Source: Cupriavidus plantarum
GTDB lineage: Bacteria > Pseudomonadota > Gammaproteobacteria > Burkholderiales > Burkholderiaceae
Direction of reading: 5' to 3'
DNA length: 64,000 nucleotides
Assembly: GCF_905397285.1 (NCBI RefSeq)
Contig: NZ_CAJPUX010000004.1
Span: 1-64,000, forward strand
Part shown: piece by piece, positions 43,909 to 52,701 of the stretch
Position numbering within the stretch: the first letter of the stretch is position 1
Layout: each line of letters starts with the position of its first letter
Notes under the pieces: model-generated
Database searches by the model: none
Told to the model about the DNA's origin: nothing
The model's input: the letters and a program-made list of their open reading frames with translations, nothing else
Position numbers and translations under genes: made by a program

Positions 43909-44967
43909 TCAGGAACTGGCCTTGCTCGCCGCCGTGATGACGCGGTGGACGAAATGCAGTTTGTCCACCGCGGCGGGCGATAGCGAGAACGGATACGCAT
44001 CGGGTAGGCCGAGACTACGATTAAGGCTGTTCATCGCGTAAGTCAGCGGCTGCCATCGTGCCAGCAGGCTCTGGAAATCCGAGCGGCCGATGGGCGTGCG
44101 GTCGGTCATCCCGGGGTCGGCCTGCGCGCGGGGTTGCAGTGTGAGCCCACTCCAGTTGGCGGTGTCCAGCGTGTCGACCATATGCAGGTAGTGGGCCCAC
44201 GTCTCGGCCCAATCCTCGAACGGATGCATCGAGGCGTACGCGCTGATGAACCGGTCGGCATGATCGCTCGGCGGCCCAGCGTCGTAATAGTGCTTCTGGG
44301 CGGCGGCGTAATCCATGCGCTCGTCGCCGAACAGCTTGCGGAACGGCTGAATCCGGCGCGTGCCCGCGATGAGGTGCTGAAAGTAGAAGTGCCCGGATTC
44401 GTGCCGCAGGTGCCCCAGCAAGGTCCGATACGCCTCGCCCGCCCACGCCCGCGTGGTCTCGCGCTCGACGTCGTTCGCTTCCTTGACGTTGACGACGATG
44501 CAACCGTTGTCGTGTCCCGTCATGACGGGCTCGACGGCCGAAACATCCTCGAGGAACTTGAACGTCAGGTCGCCCCCCTCGCCATCGAAATGCGTGGGCA
44601 GATGCAAGGCCGACAGCGAGTACAGCAACCGCCGCTTTGCCTGTTCGAGCCGGTACCAGTACAACCTGTTATCGGGCTTGGCCAGCGCGGGAATGACGCG
44701 TGTCAGCCGGCAGGACTCGCATAGCGGATTTGAATCCTCGACTGGGACCATCCAGTTGCATACATGCTCCCGCGCATAATTGGCACACCGCCGATAGGTT
44801 TGCTCCGACGCCTCGGGAAGCATGCGCCACCCCTGCTCGTCGCTTCCTTCGAACGCTCCCACCTCCCGCAAACCGGGAACGTAGCCGAGCACGGCCTGAC
44901 AGCGATTGCAGACGAAGCTCTCGAAGAAGACGAGGCTTTGGCAATGTGTGCAGTGGAATGTCTTCAT
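43909..44967 (-). CDS. Zinc-ribbon / metallopeptidase-like protein (DUF4157-unrelated, COG4307 type)
   Basis: 352 residues from the ATG at 44967; an upstream reading of 72 more codons was not used. N-terminal zinc ribbon (CTHCQS and CNRCQ), a further Cys pair (CESC), then a metallopeptidase-like centre: HLRHESGHFYFQ (HExxH form, near residue 190) with EDWAETWAHYLHMVDT about 65 residues on, which would supply the third ligand. Cytosolic, no signal. The family is conserved in proteobacteria; its substrate is unknown. Convergent with the flavoprotein gene, 2 bp apart. Confidence 0.82.
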   Translation of the reverse strand: MKTFHCTHCQSLVFFESFVCNRCQAVLGYVPGLREVGAFEGSDEQGWRMLPEASEQTYRRCANYAREHVCNWMVPVEDSNPLCESCRLTRVIPALAKPDNRLYWYRLEQAKRRLLYSLSALHLPTHFDGEGGDLTFKFLEDVSAVEPVMTGHDNGCIVVNVKEANDVERETTRAWAGEAYRTLLGHLRHESGHFYFQHLIAGTRRIQPFRKLFGDERMDYAAAQKHYYDAGPPSDHADRFISAYASMHPFEDWAETWAHYLHMVDTLDTANWSGLTLQPRAQADPGMTDRTPIGRSDFQSLLARWQPLTYAMNSLNRSLGLPDAYPFSLSPAAVDKLHFVHRVITAASKASS

Positions 44968-45047
44968 GCCCGGACCATCGCAAGGTCCGTGCCACGCCTG
45001 CACATGATTCACCCGGCATGCATATATCCGGAAACGCCGTCCCATAG

Positions 45048-45557
45048 CAGCTTCAGCGCCGTGATGACCAGCAGGCCGTAGCAGGGCTCTCCAAGAGCGC
45101 TGCCACGGGATTGCGCGTAGGCGCCGTGCGTGCGCCGCCGGAATCGATCGCAAGGATCGAGCGGGCGATTCGCGCGACGACATGGCACACGCCGGCCCTG
45201 ATGACGGGCATTGCGTGCGGCTGGATCGAGGATGGCACCGTGGCGATGCTCGAAGCCGGGAAGCGCCGCGACGCCCGCGCGCGGCAGCAAATCGTGACGG
45301 AGACGCTGGCTCATCTCAAGCCCGTCCGTCACCCGGCGTCCTATTTCGTCTGGCTGCCGATGCCGGAAGAGGTGCGCGCCGATGTGGTCGGCAAGGCGCT
45401 GATGCGCGCGCGCGTGCTCGTGTCCACCGCGCACCCTTACGCGACGTCGAAGCAGGTCCCGCATGCGCTGCGGCTGGCGCTCGGGTCGGTAGACATGGAC
45501 ACGCTGCGGCAATCGCTGAAGACGGTGGCCGACGCCGTCGGCACGTATGCGTATTAG
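45048..45557 (+). pseudogene. Truncated MocR-type regulator (PLP aminotransferase C-terminal part)
   Basis: Open from 45048, just after an in-frame stop (45045), to 45557. It aligns to the last about 165 residues of a MocR/GntR-aminotransferase regulator: GLSKSAATGLRVGAV (with the PLP-lysine region), ERAIRATTWHTPALM, WIEDGTVAMLEAGKRRDARA, YFVWLPMPEEVRA, PHALRLALGSVD. The DNA-binding part and first two thirds of the aminotransferase fold are absent. The upstream DNA belongs to the zinc-ribbon gene's start region. A TTG at 45111 could start a 148-residue fragment, but no working regulator can result. Confidence 0.82.
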
Positions 45558-45631
45558 AGCGCCGATGGCACGGCGTTTGCAGCGCTCCACGGACCGGCGC
45601 AACGCGTCGTCAACCCGATGGAGGACTCGAG

Positions 45632-45817
45632 ATGGAGAAGCAGAGCAAGCGTTCCACCGCCAGCACCGAGCCGCTTAATCCCGGTGTGCGCACGGACAAG
45701 CAGCAGGTGAAGAGCCGCAGCGCGGATCCGGGGCAAAGCAGCTACGGCGGGTTCAAGAACGAGGACACGCGCCGTCAGCATCAAACGGATGCCAAGGGCG
45801 GGAACGGGAAGTCCTGA
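45632..45817 (+). CDS. Small hydrophilic protein
   Basis: 61 residues, MEKQSKRSTASTEPLNPGVR onward, rich in Lys, Arg, Gln, Ser and Gly with no hydrophobic run, so probably unstructured. A ggagg site 7 nt before the ATG supports translation. It resembles small stress-type proteins of Burkholderiales only in composition; no family assigned. Confidence 0.6.
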   Translation: MEKQSKRSTASTEPLNPGVRTDKQQVKSRSADPGQSSYGGFKNEDTRRQHQTDAKGGNGKS

Positions 45818-45833
45818 CATTCCGGATGTAATA

Positions 45834-45858
45834 GCTACCGGCAACATGCGCTGGTAGC
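45834..45858 (+). terminator. Hairpin after the small hydrophilic gene
   Basis: 9-bp stem with one G-T pair (gctaccggc / gctggtagc) and a 7-nt loop, 17 bp after the stop. No T run follows, so it is only a candidate. Confidence 0.4.
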
Positions 45859-45972
45859 CGGGACGCGCCATGGCGGCGATGGAGGCGTCGGCGTTGGCCT
45901 GGTGTTGGCATCAAGCGGCAGACTGGTTATCGTATGTGACCCATATCGACATAAGCCAGTGAGCCGGTATTC

Positions 45973-47559
45973 ATGCCAAGACGCCGCCAGGCCATGGAGT
46001 TGCCCTTCATGGGCAAGCTCGACCGCACGCAGGGCGAACTAGGCCGGCAGCTCACGCGCGTGCTGCGGGAAGCCATTCGCTCGGGCGAACTGAAGCCCGG
46101 CGAATCGCTTCCCTCCACCCGCCATCTGGCCGAGACCGTCGGCATCTCTCGCGGACTCGTGACCAACGCGTTTGAACAGCTCATCGCCGAAGGGTTCCTC
46201 GAAGCCCAGGCGGGGTCGAGCACACGCGTTTCCAGAAGCCTTTCGGCATTGCTTTCGACATTGCCCCCATCCGAAACGGCCGGGCAGCCCCGAAAGACAA
46301 GCAGGACAAACAGGACGAGCGCCACAATCCCCGCGCCAACGCTCCCGCCGCGCGCCGCGGCCTTTGCGGACGTCGCACGCCAGTTCACGCCCCTCCCACC
46401 CGTGCCGTTTGCGGTCTCGGTGCCGATCGGCCCCACCGCGCCCGACGACACCTGGCGAAAATTGGGCAACCGCACGCGAGGGCTGCGCGCCGCGGCGCCG
46501 TCGGGGTACGACGATCCGCAGGGCGTCCCCGCGCTCCGGGCGGCCATTGCCGATTACGTGCGCAAATCGCGCTCGGTGCATTGCACGCCCGGGCAGGTCA
46601 TCATCACCGCCGGCACGCAGCAAGGCCTCTATCTCGCTTGCCAGATCCTGCTGGAGCCGACGGACCGCGCATGGGTCGAGGACCCCGCGTACCGCGGCAT
46701 CACGGGCATTCTCGAAGCAACGGGCAACGCCATGCGGATGCTCCGAGTGCCGGTCGACGAATCCGGTATCGATGTCGAAGCGGGCATCCGCAAGGCACCC
46801 GATGCGCGCGTGGCGTTCGTGACCCCATCGCATCAGTATCCGCTCGGCATGCCGCTGAGCATGGCGCGGCGGACCGCGCTCGTCGCGTGGGCCAGAGCCA
46901 ACGATGCATGGATCGTCGAGGACGACTACGACAGCGAACTCCGCTACGTCGGTCACCCTTTCCCCTCGCTTCAGGGCCTCGCGCCCGACCGCGTGATTTA
47001 CCTCGGCACGTTCAGCAAGATCCTGTTTCCGTCGCTGCGGCTCGGCTACGCCATCGTGCCGGAGCATCTCGTGCCGTCCTTCTGCGGCGCGCGGGGGCTG
47101 ATGGACCGACACCCGCCGAGCGCGGACCAGCATACCCTCGCTGCGTATATCGCCGAAGGCTACCTCGACCGGCATATCCGGCGCGTGCGGCTCGTCTACG
47201 CGGAGCGCCGCGAGCATCTGATCTCGACCATCGCATCGCGCATTCCGTCATCCCTTGCGTGGCTCCAGCCCGGAGATCAGGGCATGCATCTCGTCTTGTG
47301 GCTGGCGGCGCCGATCGACGACCTCGCCGTCGCGGCTCAGGCGATGGCGGCCGGCGTGGCGGTACGCGCCGTGTCGCCGCTGTATGCGGCCGGCAACGGG
47401 CGGCCGGGGCTGATCCTGGGCCTCGGCGGCTACACCGATGCGCAAACGGAAGCCGCGGTGGACAAGCTCGGCGCGATCATCGCCGCCGCATCCGGCGCCC
47501 CCCGGCCGCGAAAGCGCCGGGTATCCGCCAAAACGATCGCTGGCTCGATCGCTGGCTAG
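45973..47559 (+). CDS. MocR/PdxR-type regulator (GntR HTH + aminotransferase fold)
   Basis: 528 residues. GntR winged helix (about 15-85: QLTRVLREAIRSGELKPGES, TVGISRGLVTNAFEQL), a Pro/Thr linker (about 95-120), then a fold-type I aminotransferase domain with VEDPAYRGI, EDDYDSELRY and the PLP-lysine segment GTFSKILFPSLRLGY. Members such as PdxR sense PLP; others control amine or GABA use. The PaiB-like gene follows 98 bp downstream on the same strand. A Thr/Arg-rich stretch (KTSRTNRTS) marks the linker. Confidence 0.92.
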   Translation: MPRRRQAMELPFMGKLDRTQGELGRQLTRVLREAIRSGELKPGESLPSTRHLAETVGISRGLVTNAFEQLIAEGFLEAQAGSSTRVSRSLSALLSTLPPSETAGQPRKTSRTNRTSATIPAPTLPPRAAAFADVARQFTPLPPVPFAVSVPIGPTAPDDTWRKLGNRTRGLRAAAPSGYDDPQGVPALRAAIADYVRKSRSVHCTPGQVIITAGTQQGLYLACQILLEPTDRAWVEDPAYRGITGILEATGNAMRMLRVPVDESGIDVEAGIRKAPDARVAFVTPSHQYPLGMPLSMARRTALVAWARANDAWIVEDDYDSELRYVGHPFPSLQGLAPDRVIYLGTFSKILFPSLRLGYAIVPEHLVPSFCGARGLMDRHPPSADQHTLAAYIAEGYLDRHIRRVRLVYAERREHLISTIASRIPSSLAWLQPGDQGMHLVLWLAAPIDDLAVAAQAMAAGVAVRAVSPLYAAGNGRPGLILGLGGYTDAQTEAAVDKLGAIIAAASGAPRPRKRRVSAKTIAGSIAG

Positions 47560-47656
47560 AATACTGGTCTAGTGAAATCACCTCAAAATGGCCCTTCACG
47601 GTGACACGTTGCGCGGCCATCATGCAGCCAGACCACGTCCCCAAGCGGAAGCGAAC

Positions 47657-48307
47657 ATGTACGTCCCTGCCCATTTCGAAGCCACCAACGTCGAAGATCT
47701 GCATCGCCTGATGCGCGATTTTCCGTTCGCGATCCTGATGACCCACGGCACGGCGGGACTCGATGCCAATCACCTGCCCTTCGAGCTCGATGCGGACGCC
47801 GGCAGGCACGGCGTGCTCCACGCCCACGTCGCGCGCAACAATCCCGTGTGGCAGGACGTGAAAACCGGTGACGACGTGCTCGTCGTGTTTCGCGCCGAAG
47901 ACGCGTACATTTCGCCGAACTGGTATCCGAGCAAGCAAGAGACCCACAAGGCGGTGCCGACATGGAACTACCGCGTGGTCCACGCGCACGGCAAGATCAC
48001 GATTCGCGACGATGAGCGCTATGTGCGCGGTGTCGTCGCCAAGCTCACGCGCAAGCATGAAGCGACGCAGCCCAAACCATGGAAGATGGGCGACGCACCG
48101 GCCGACTTCCTGGATCAGATGCTCAAGGCGATCGTTGGCATCGAGGTAGAGATCGAGCAACTCGTCGGCAAGTTCAAGCTCAGCCAGAACCGTGACGTGC
48201 GCGACAAGCTCAGCACCGGGGAAGCGCTCAAGGCGCAGGGTCACGTGGCCATCGGGCAGGCGCTGCTGGATGCGATTCCCGATGCGGCGATGAACCCGCA
48301 GCGTTGA
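47657..48307 (+). CDS. FMN-binding PaiB-like protein
   Basis: 216 residues from the ATG at 47657. PaiB-family signature: MYVPAHFEATNVEDLHRLMR, ANHLPFELD, HVARNNPVWQ, FRAEDAYISPNWYPSK, PTWNYRVVHAHG and the WKMGDAP-x-DF segment. This split-barrel family (YwrO/PaiB type) binds FMN and was first described as a negative regulator of sporulation and protease genes; here the role is unknown. Pairing with a MocR regulator recurs in related genomes. The stop is the first TGA of a 5-copy 14-bp repeat. Confidence 0.92.
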   Translation: MYVPAHFEATNVEDLHRLMRDFPFAILMTHGTAGLDANHLPFELDADAGRHGVLHAHVARNNPVWQDVKTGDDVLVVFRAEDAYISPNWYPSKQETHKAVPTWNYRVVHAHGKITIRDDERYVRGVVAKLTRKHEATQPKPWKMGDAPADFLDQMLKAIVGIEVEIEQLVGKFKLSQNRDVRDKLSTGEALKAQGHVAIGQALLDAIPDAAMNPQR

Positions 48308-48364
48308 TCCCGCAGCGTTGATCCCGCAGCGTTGATCCCGCAGCGTTGATCCCGCAGCGCTGAC
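48295..48364 (+). repeat. 5 x 14-bp tandem repeat spanning the paiB-like stop codon
   Basis: Units start at 48295, 48309, 48323, 48337 and 48351 (cccgcagcgttgat; the last has two changes). Four copies are identical. TGA falls at 48305 (real stop), 48319, 48333, 48347 and 48361, covering all three frames. Confidence 0.95.
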
Positions 48365-48366
48365 CC

Positions 48367-48392
48367 GGCGGCGCCCGGCCACAGGCGCCGCC
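48367..48392 (+). terminator. GC-rich hairpin after the 14-bp repeat array
   Basis: Perfect 9-bp stem ggcggcgcc / ggcgccgcc with an 8-nt loop, then ttcgat. Likely ends the MocR-PaiB transcript. Confidence 0.55.
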
Positions 48393-48456
48393 TTCGATAC
48401 CTTCCCCCTCGACAGAAAAGCAGTTGACGTGCCGGGGCGGACCGTCTATCTTTCCC

Positions 48457-48472
48457 CCTAACAAACGTTAGG
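48457..48472. promoter_or_regulatory. TetR-operator-like palindrome upstream of the amidase gene
   Basis: cctaac aaac gttagg, perfect 6-bp arms, 68 bp before the amidase ATG in an AT-richer patch. The shape suits a dimeric repressor. No regulator gene for it is adjacent. Confidence 0.45.
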
Positions 48473-48539
48473 TAGGCAAATTGCTAAACCCCGGGGCCGC
48501 CGCGTTTGTGCCGACCAACACATTCACGAGGCCAACCCC

Positions 48540-49949
48540 ATGACATCCGAACTCGTTTATCACGACGCCACCAGGCTTGCCGAACTCATCCGTACCAGAG
48601 AGGTTTCGCCAGTGGAGGTGGTGCAGGCCCACCTCGATCGCATTCAGGCGGTGGATCCCAAGGTCAATGCCATCGTCACGATTGCCGACGATGCGCTGCA
48701 GGCCGCGCGGGCGGCCGAAGCCGCCGTGCTGGACGGCGCGCCGCTAGGGCCCATGCATGGCGTGCCATTCACGGCAAAGGACTCCATCGACACGGCCGGC
48801 GTGCTGACGCAGCGCGGATCGCCGATCTTCAAAGGGCGGGTGCCGGATGCGGATGCGACGAGCGTCGCGCGCCTCAAGGCCGCGGGAGGCATTCTGCTCG
48901 CGAAAACCAACCTGCCGGAGTTCTCCTACTGGATAGAAAGCGACAACCTGTTGTCGGGCCGGTCGAACAACCCGTGGGATCTCGAACGGACGCCGGGCGG
49001 CTCTAGCGGCGGCGAATCCGCGGCGATTGCGGCGGGCATGTCGCCCCTCGGTCTCGGCACCGATCTCGCGATCTCGGTACGCGGCCCCGCCGCGCAGACC
49101 GGCATCGTGTCGCTCAAGGCGACGCACGGCCGCGTGCCGATGACCGGCATCTGGCCGCGCGCGCCGCGCCGATTCTGGCATGTCGGCCCAATGGCGCGAT
49201 CGATTCGCGACCTCGCCATGGCCTTCTCGCAGCTGTCCGGCCCCGATGGCCTCGACGCGTTCGCCACCAGTACCGTGCCGTACGACGCGGGCATCGGCCG
49301 CGCGCCCGATCGCCAGCTACGCGTGGGCTGGCTTGTCGAGCCGGGCTTTGGCCCGATCGACCCGGAGGTCGGCGCCACGGTCCGCGCCGCCGCGGACGCC
49401 CTGCGCGATGCGGGCGCCTTCGTCGAGCCCGTACGCATTCCCGCGCTCGAGCGCGACTTCGCACTGGACGTATTCAACAAGCTGCACGTCATGGAGATGA
49501 AGCCCGCGTTCCGCGCCGCAACGGCGGGGCGCCGCGACGACGAGCTCTACATGATGGCGAAGACCATGCTGTCGTTACCGGACACCTCGCTGGAGGACTA
49601 CATCGAGGCCGAACAGGCCGCGGAACGCCTCCGCGATGGCTATGCCGAGTATTTCTCGCGGTACGACGCGCTCATTACCCCCGTGCTGCCGATTCCCGCG
49701 CACAAGCATGGCCAGTCGTCGTTCACGATCAATGGCCAGACCGTCGGCGCCACCTATCTGCAAGGCGCCACGGTTCCCTTGAACGTGACCGGACTGCCCG
49801 GCCTGTCGATGCGGTTCGGCACGAGTCGCGAAGGTTTGCCGATCAACGTGCAGTTGGTGGGGAAATGGCAGGCGGAGTCCACGCTGCTGCATCTGGCATC
49901 GCTGCTGGAGTCGGTCAGCCCTGTGCGGGATCTGCGTCCGGCGCTTTAA
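48540..49949 (+). CDS. Amidase, amidase-signature family
   Basis: 469 residues. Ser-cisSer-Lys triad: Lys80 in PFTAKDSID, Ser155 in the TPGGSSGGESAA segment, and the nucleophile Ser179 in TDLAISVRGPAAQTG (usual form GGSIR). It hydrolyses an amide, carbamate or aryl-acylamide; family members with this length act on small aliphatic or aryl amides. A palindromic site lies upstream, and a sulfonate/nitrate-type ABC transporter converges 6 bp downstream, so import and hydrolysis of a nitrogen compound is possible but inferred. Confidence 0.9.
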   Translation: MTSELVYHDATRLAELIRTREVSPVEVVQAHLDRIQAVDPKVNAIVTIADDALQAARAAEAAVLDGAPLGPMHGVPFTAKDSIDTAGVLTQRGSPIFKGRVPDADATSVARLKAAGGILLAKTNLPEFSYWIESDNLLSGRSNNPWDLERTPGGSSGGESAAIAAGMSPLGLGTDLAISVRGPAAQTGIVSLKATHGRVPMTGIWPRAPRRFWHVGPMARSIRDLAMAFSQLSGPDGLDAFATSTVPYDAGIGRAPDRQLRVGWLVEPGFGPIDPEVGATVRAAADALRDAGAFVEPVRIPALERDFALDVFNKLHVMEMKPAFRAATAGRRDDELYMMAKTMLSLPDTSLEDYIEAEQAAERLRDGYAEYFSRYDALITPVLPIPAHKHGQSSFTINGQTVGATYLQGATVPLNVTGLPGLSMRFGTSREGLPINVQLVGKWQAESTLLHLASLLESVSPVRDLRPAL

Positions 49950-49955
49950 GCGACA

Positions 49956-50762
49956 TCAAGCAACTTTCAGCGGCTGCATCGCTTCCAGGTGCCTGCGTGC
50001 CTCCTCTCTGACCCGATGCAACGCATGCGCGCGCAGGGCGCCATACTGGGCATTCGTCGCCAGCGCTTCGGCATCGCGCGGATAGGCGAACGGCACACGG
50101 ATCTCCTCGCGAATGCGACCGGGGCGCGCCGACATGACCAGGATGCGCGTGCCCAGCAGCAGCGCTTCATCGACGTCGTGCGTCACGAACAGGATCGTCG
50201 TCCGGCGCTGCGCCCAGGTACGCAGCAGCAGTTCCTGCATCAAGGCGCGCGTCTGCGCATCGAGCGCGCCGAACGGTTCGTCCATCAGCAGGATGTCCGG
50301 CTGCATGATCCACGCGCGTGCTAGCGCCACGCGCTGGCGCATGCCGCCGGACAACTCCCACGGCGAGGCATCGCGGTACGGCAGCAGCCCCATCTGCCAG
50401 AGTAGTTCCTCGGCTTGCGCCGCATACTCGGCCTCCGGCGTGCCCCGCATGCGCGCGCCAAAGGTCACGTTGCCCCAGACGTTCAGCCATGGATACAGCA
50501 TCGGCTGCTGGAAGACCATGCCGCGCTCGGGAGAAGGCCCCTCGATGGTCCGGCCGTTGCTGGCCACGCGCCCCGCAAGCGGACGCTCGAAGCCCGCTAT
50601 CAGATTGAGAATGGTCGACTTGCCGCAGCCGGAAGGACCGAGCAGGACGACGAACTCGCCCTCGTCGATACCCAGGTTGACGCGTTCCAATACCGGCGGC
50701 GTGGCCACCTTCCCTTCCGCGCCAAACGTGAACGTCACGTCGTCCAGAACGATATGTGTCAT
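49956..50762 (-). CDS. ABC transporter ATPase, taurine/nitrate/sulfonate type
   Basis: 268 residues. Walker A GPSGCGKST, Q-loop FQQPMLYPWLNVWGN, signature WELSGGMRQRVALARA, Walker B ILLMDEPFGALD and switch HDVDEALLL: the SsuB/TauB pattern. Its ATG overlaps the permease stop (50759-50762). With the permease and binding protein upstream it forms a complete importer. Confidence 0.93.
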   Translation of the reverse strand: MTHIVLDDVTFTFGAEGKVATPPVLERVNLGIDEGEFVVLLGPSGCGKSTILNLIAGFERPLAGRVASNGRTIEGPSPERGMVFQQPMLYPWLNVWGNVTFGARMRGTPEAEYAAQAEELLWQMGLLPYRDASPWELSGGMRQRVALARAWIMQPDILLMDEPFGALDAQTRALMQELLLRTWAQRRTTILFVTHDVDEALLLGTRILVMSARPGRIREEIRVPFAYPRDAEALATNAQYGALRAHALHRVREEARRHLEAMQPLKVA

Positions 50763-51538
50763 GCCTTGCCCGCCCACGGAACGATCCACTTCTGCAATGC
50801 CACCAGCGCCACGTCGAGCGCGTAGCCCACGATGCCGAGGATCAGGATGCCGATCATCACCACGTCGGTCCGAAGGTAGGACCCCGCGTTGACGATCATC
50901 CAGCCGACACCCGCGCTCGATGCCACCAGCTCCGCCGCGACCAGCGCCGTCCAGCCGATGCCGATCGACAGCCGGATGGTCGTGAACAGGTCGCCCGCGC
51001 AATGCGGAAACACGACGCGCCAGAACACCTGACGGCGGTTGAGCCCCAGCGTCTGCGCGACGCGGATATACCCCTCCGACACGCCGCGCACGGCGGCGGC
51101 GGCGCCTACCAGCACATTGAGGAATGTGGCGATGAAGATCAGGAAGAACTTCGACGCCTCGTCGATGCCGAGCCACACGATGGTCAGCGGAATCAGCGCG
51201 ATCTTCGGCAACGGCCGCAGGAATTGCACGAACGGATTCAGCGCCGCAGCCAGCGTCTCGCTGCGTCCCATCAACAGGCCCAGCGGCACGCCAATGACGA
51301 TGGACGCGACAAAGGCCGATGCGGCACGCGCGAGGCTGATCCCCACATGCTTCCACAGCGGAATCTGCCCATAACCGTCATGCCACAGATGCGACAACGA
51401 TACGGCAAGCTCGGTGGGCGGCGGCAGGAATAGCGCGTCCACCCATCCGCGGCTTCCCGCGACCTGCCATAGCGCGAGCACGGCAACGACTGCCGCCGTG
51501 CTCACGGCCAGGCTGGAATACCGGCGATCCAGCACCAT
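50759..51538 (-). CDS. ABC transporter permease, TauC/SsuC type
   Basis: 259 residues with six hydrophobic helices. The EAA loop reads IRVAQTLGLNRRQVFWRVVFP, typical of the TauC/SsuC/NrtB family. Four bp separate it from the binding-protein gene (stop at 51543), and it overlaps the ATPase gene. Inner-membrane component. Confidence 0.92.
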   Translation of the reverse strand: MVLDRRYSSLAVSTAAVVAVLALWQVAGSRGWVDALFLPPPTELAVSLSHLWHDGYGQIPLWKHVGISLARAASAFVASIVIGVPLGLLMGRSETLAAALNPFVQFLRPLPKIALIPLTIVWLGIDEASKFFLIFIATFLNVLVGAAAAVRGVSEGYIRVAQTLGLNRRQVFWRVVFPHCAGDLFTTIRLSIGIGWTALVAAELVASSAGVGWMIVNAGSYLRTDVVMIGILILGIVGYALDVALVALQKWIVPWAGKA

Positions 51539-51542
51539 GCGC

Positions 51543-52571
51543 TTACTTGTCCGACTTGATCTGCTGCGCGAGCTTCAGATACCGGGGGTTAATGGCGTTC
51601 GCGAACGACGCCGGAATGTCTTGCTTGCGAATCTGGTCGATGCTGCCGAGGAACTCCGCGGTCTTCCGCACGGCACCGGCCAGCGTGCTGCTGTCTGGGC
51701 TGCTGCCATCGCCGAACCACTGCGGCTTGAGCTGATCCGCGATCGTTGGGTACTCGTTGCCGTTGATGGAATCCGTCACCGCCGCAGGCGTCGAGCCGAG
51801 TTCCTTCGCGATGGCTTCGGCGACTGCCTGCGGGTTCTTGCGATAGTTCGCGACCTGCTGTTCCAGCACGAGCAACAGCTTTGCCACCAGTTCCGGATGC
51901 TTCTCGCCGAACGCCTTGCTGACCGAGATGCCGTTGAAGATCAGATAGCCGTCCTTCTTCAGGTCCTTCGTGTAGAAGATCGGCTGCCCGCCATTGGCTT
52001 CCAGCGTCGAGTTGAATGGCGCCCAGACGTACCCGGCATCCACGTCGCCACGGCGCCATGCGGCGACGAGCTCGTCCGGCTTGAGCGGCACGAAACGGAT
52101 CTTCGACCGGTCGATCTTGTTGAGCTGGATCGCGGTGTCGAGCGCATATTGGGCCGTGGAGTTGGCGGGATAGCCGACGGTATGCCCCGCGAGATCGTTC
52201 AGCGAGTTGATGTTCTTGCTCTTGCGCGCCACCAGCCGCTCGTAGGTCGCGATGTCGGCGGACACCCCGGCCAGCTCGATCGGCAGCTTGCGCACGATGG
52301 CGGAGACGGTGGGGCTCGAACCGAAGTTGGCGATATCGACGCTGTTGCTTGCGAAGAGATTCAGCACATCCGCGCCCGTGCCGAACTGCACCCACTTGAC
52401 CGGCACGCCGAGCGCCTTCTCGAGCGAGCCATCGACCTTGGCGTTGACGATCAGCTGCGCGCCGCCGCTGTAGGCGATCCGGACTTCCTTCGGCAAGGGC
52501 TCGGCGGCCACAGTACTCGCCAGGGCAAAGGCAGCGCTGGCGACGAGCCAGTTGCGAAACGATGTTTTCAT
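51543..52571 (-). CDS. ABC transporter substrate-binding protein, SsuA/TauA-like
   Basis: 342 residues. Sec signal NWLVASAAFALASTVAA before EPLPKEVRIAYSGG. Landmarks of the sulfonate/nitrate binding family: VKWVQFGTGADVLNLFASNSVDIANFG, GHTVGYPANST, YVWAPFNSTLEANGG. Binds sulfonates, nitrate or related anions; which one is not visible. First gene of the operon; start ATG at 52571. Confidence 0.92.
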   Translation of the reverse strand: MKTSFRNWLVASAAFALASTVAAEPLPKEVRIAYSGGAQLIVNAKVDGSLEKALGVPVKWVQFGTGADVLNLFASNSVDIANFGSSPTVSAIVRKLPIELAGVSADIATYERLVARKSKNINSLNDLAGHTVGYPANSTAQYALDTAIQLNKIDRSKIRFVPLKPDELVAAWRRGDVDAGYVWAPFNSTLEANGGQPIFYTKDLKKDGYLIFNGISVSKAFGEKHPELVAKLLLVLEQQVANYRKNPQAVAEAIAKELGSTPAAVTDSINGNEYPTIADQLKPQWFGDGSSPDSSTLAGAVRKTAEFLGSIDQIRKQDIPASFANAINPRYLKLAQQIKSDK

Positions 52572-52701
52572 GGGGCGGTGGCAGGAATGATTGGGGCGTC
52601 CATGCTATGAAGGAAACCCGCGTGCCACAACGAATCGAATCAGATATCCACATGTGGCGCCCATGTCGCGCCTTCATCGTTTCGCGCATAAGCGCCGGTG
52701 G

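Noticed and set aside
45111..45557. Intact 148-residue protein
   Set aside because: The protein is the C-terminal piece of a MocR aminotransferase domain and homology continues upstream of this TTG to a stop at 45045, so it is a remnant.
48295..48364. CRISPR-like array
   Set aside because: 14-bp units with no spacers; simple tandem repeat.
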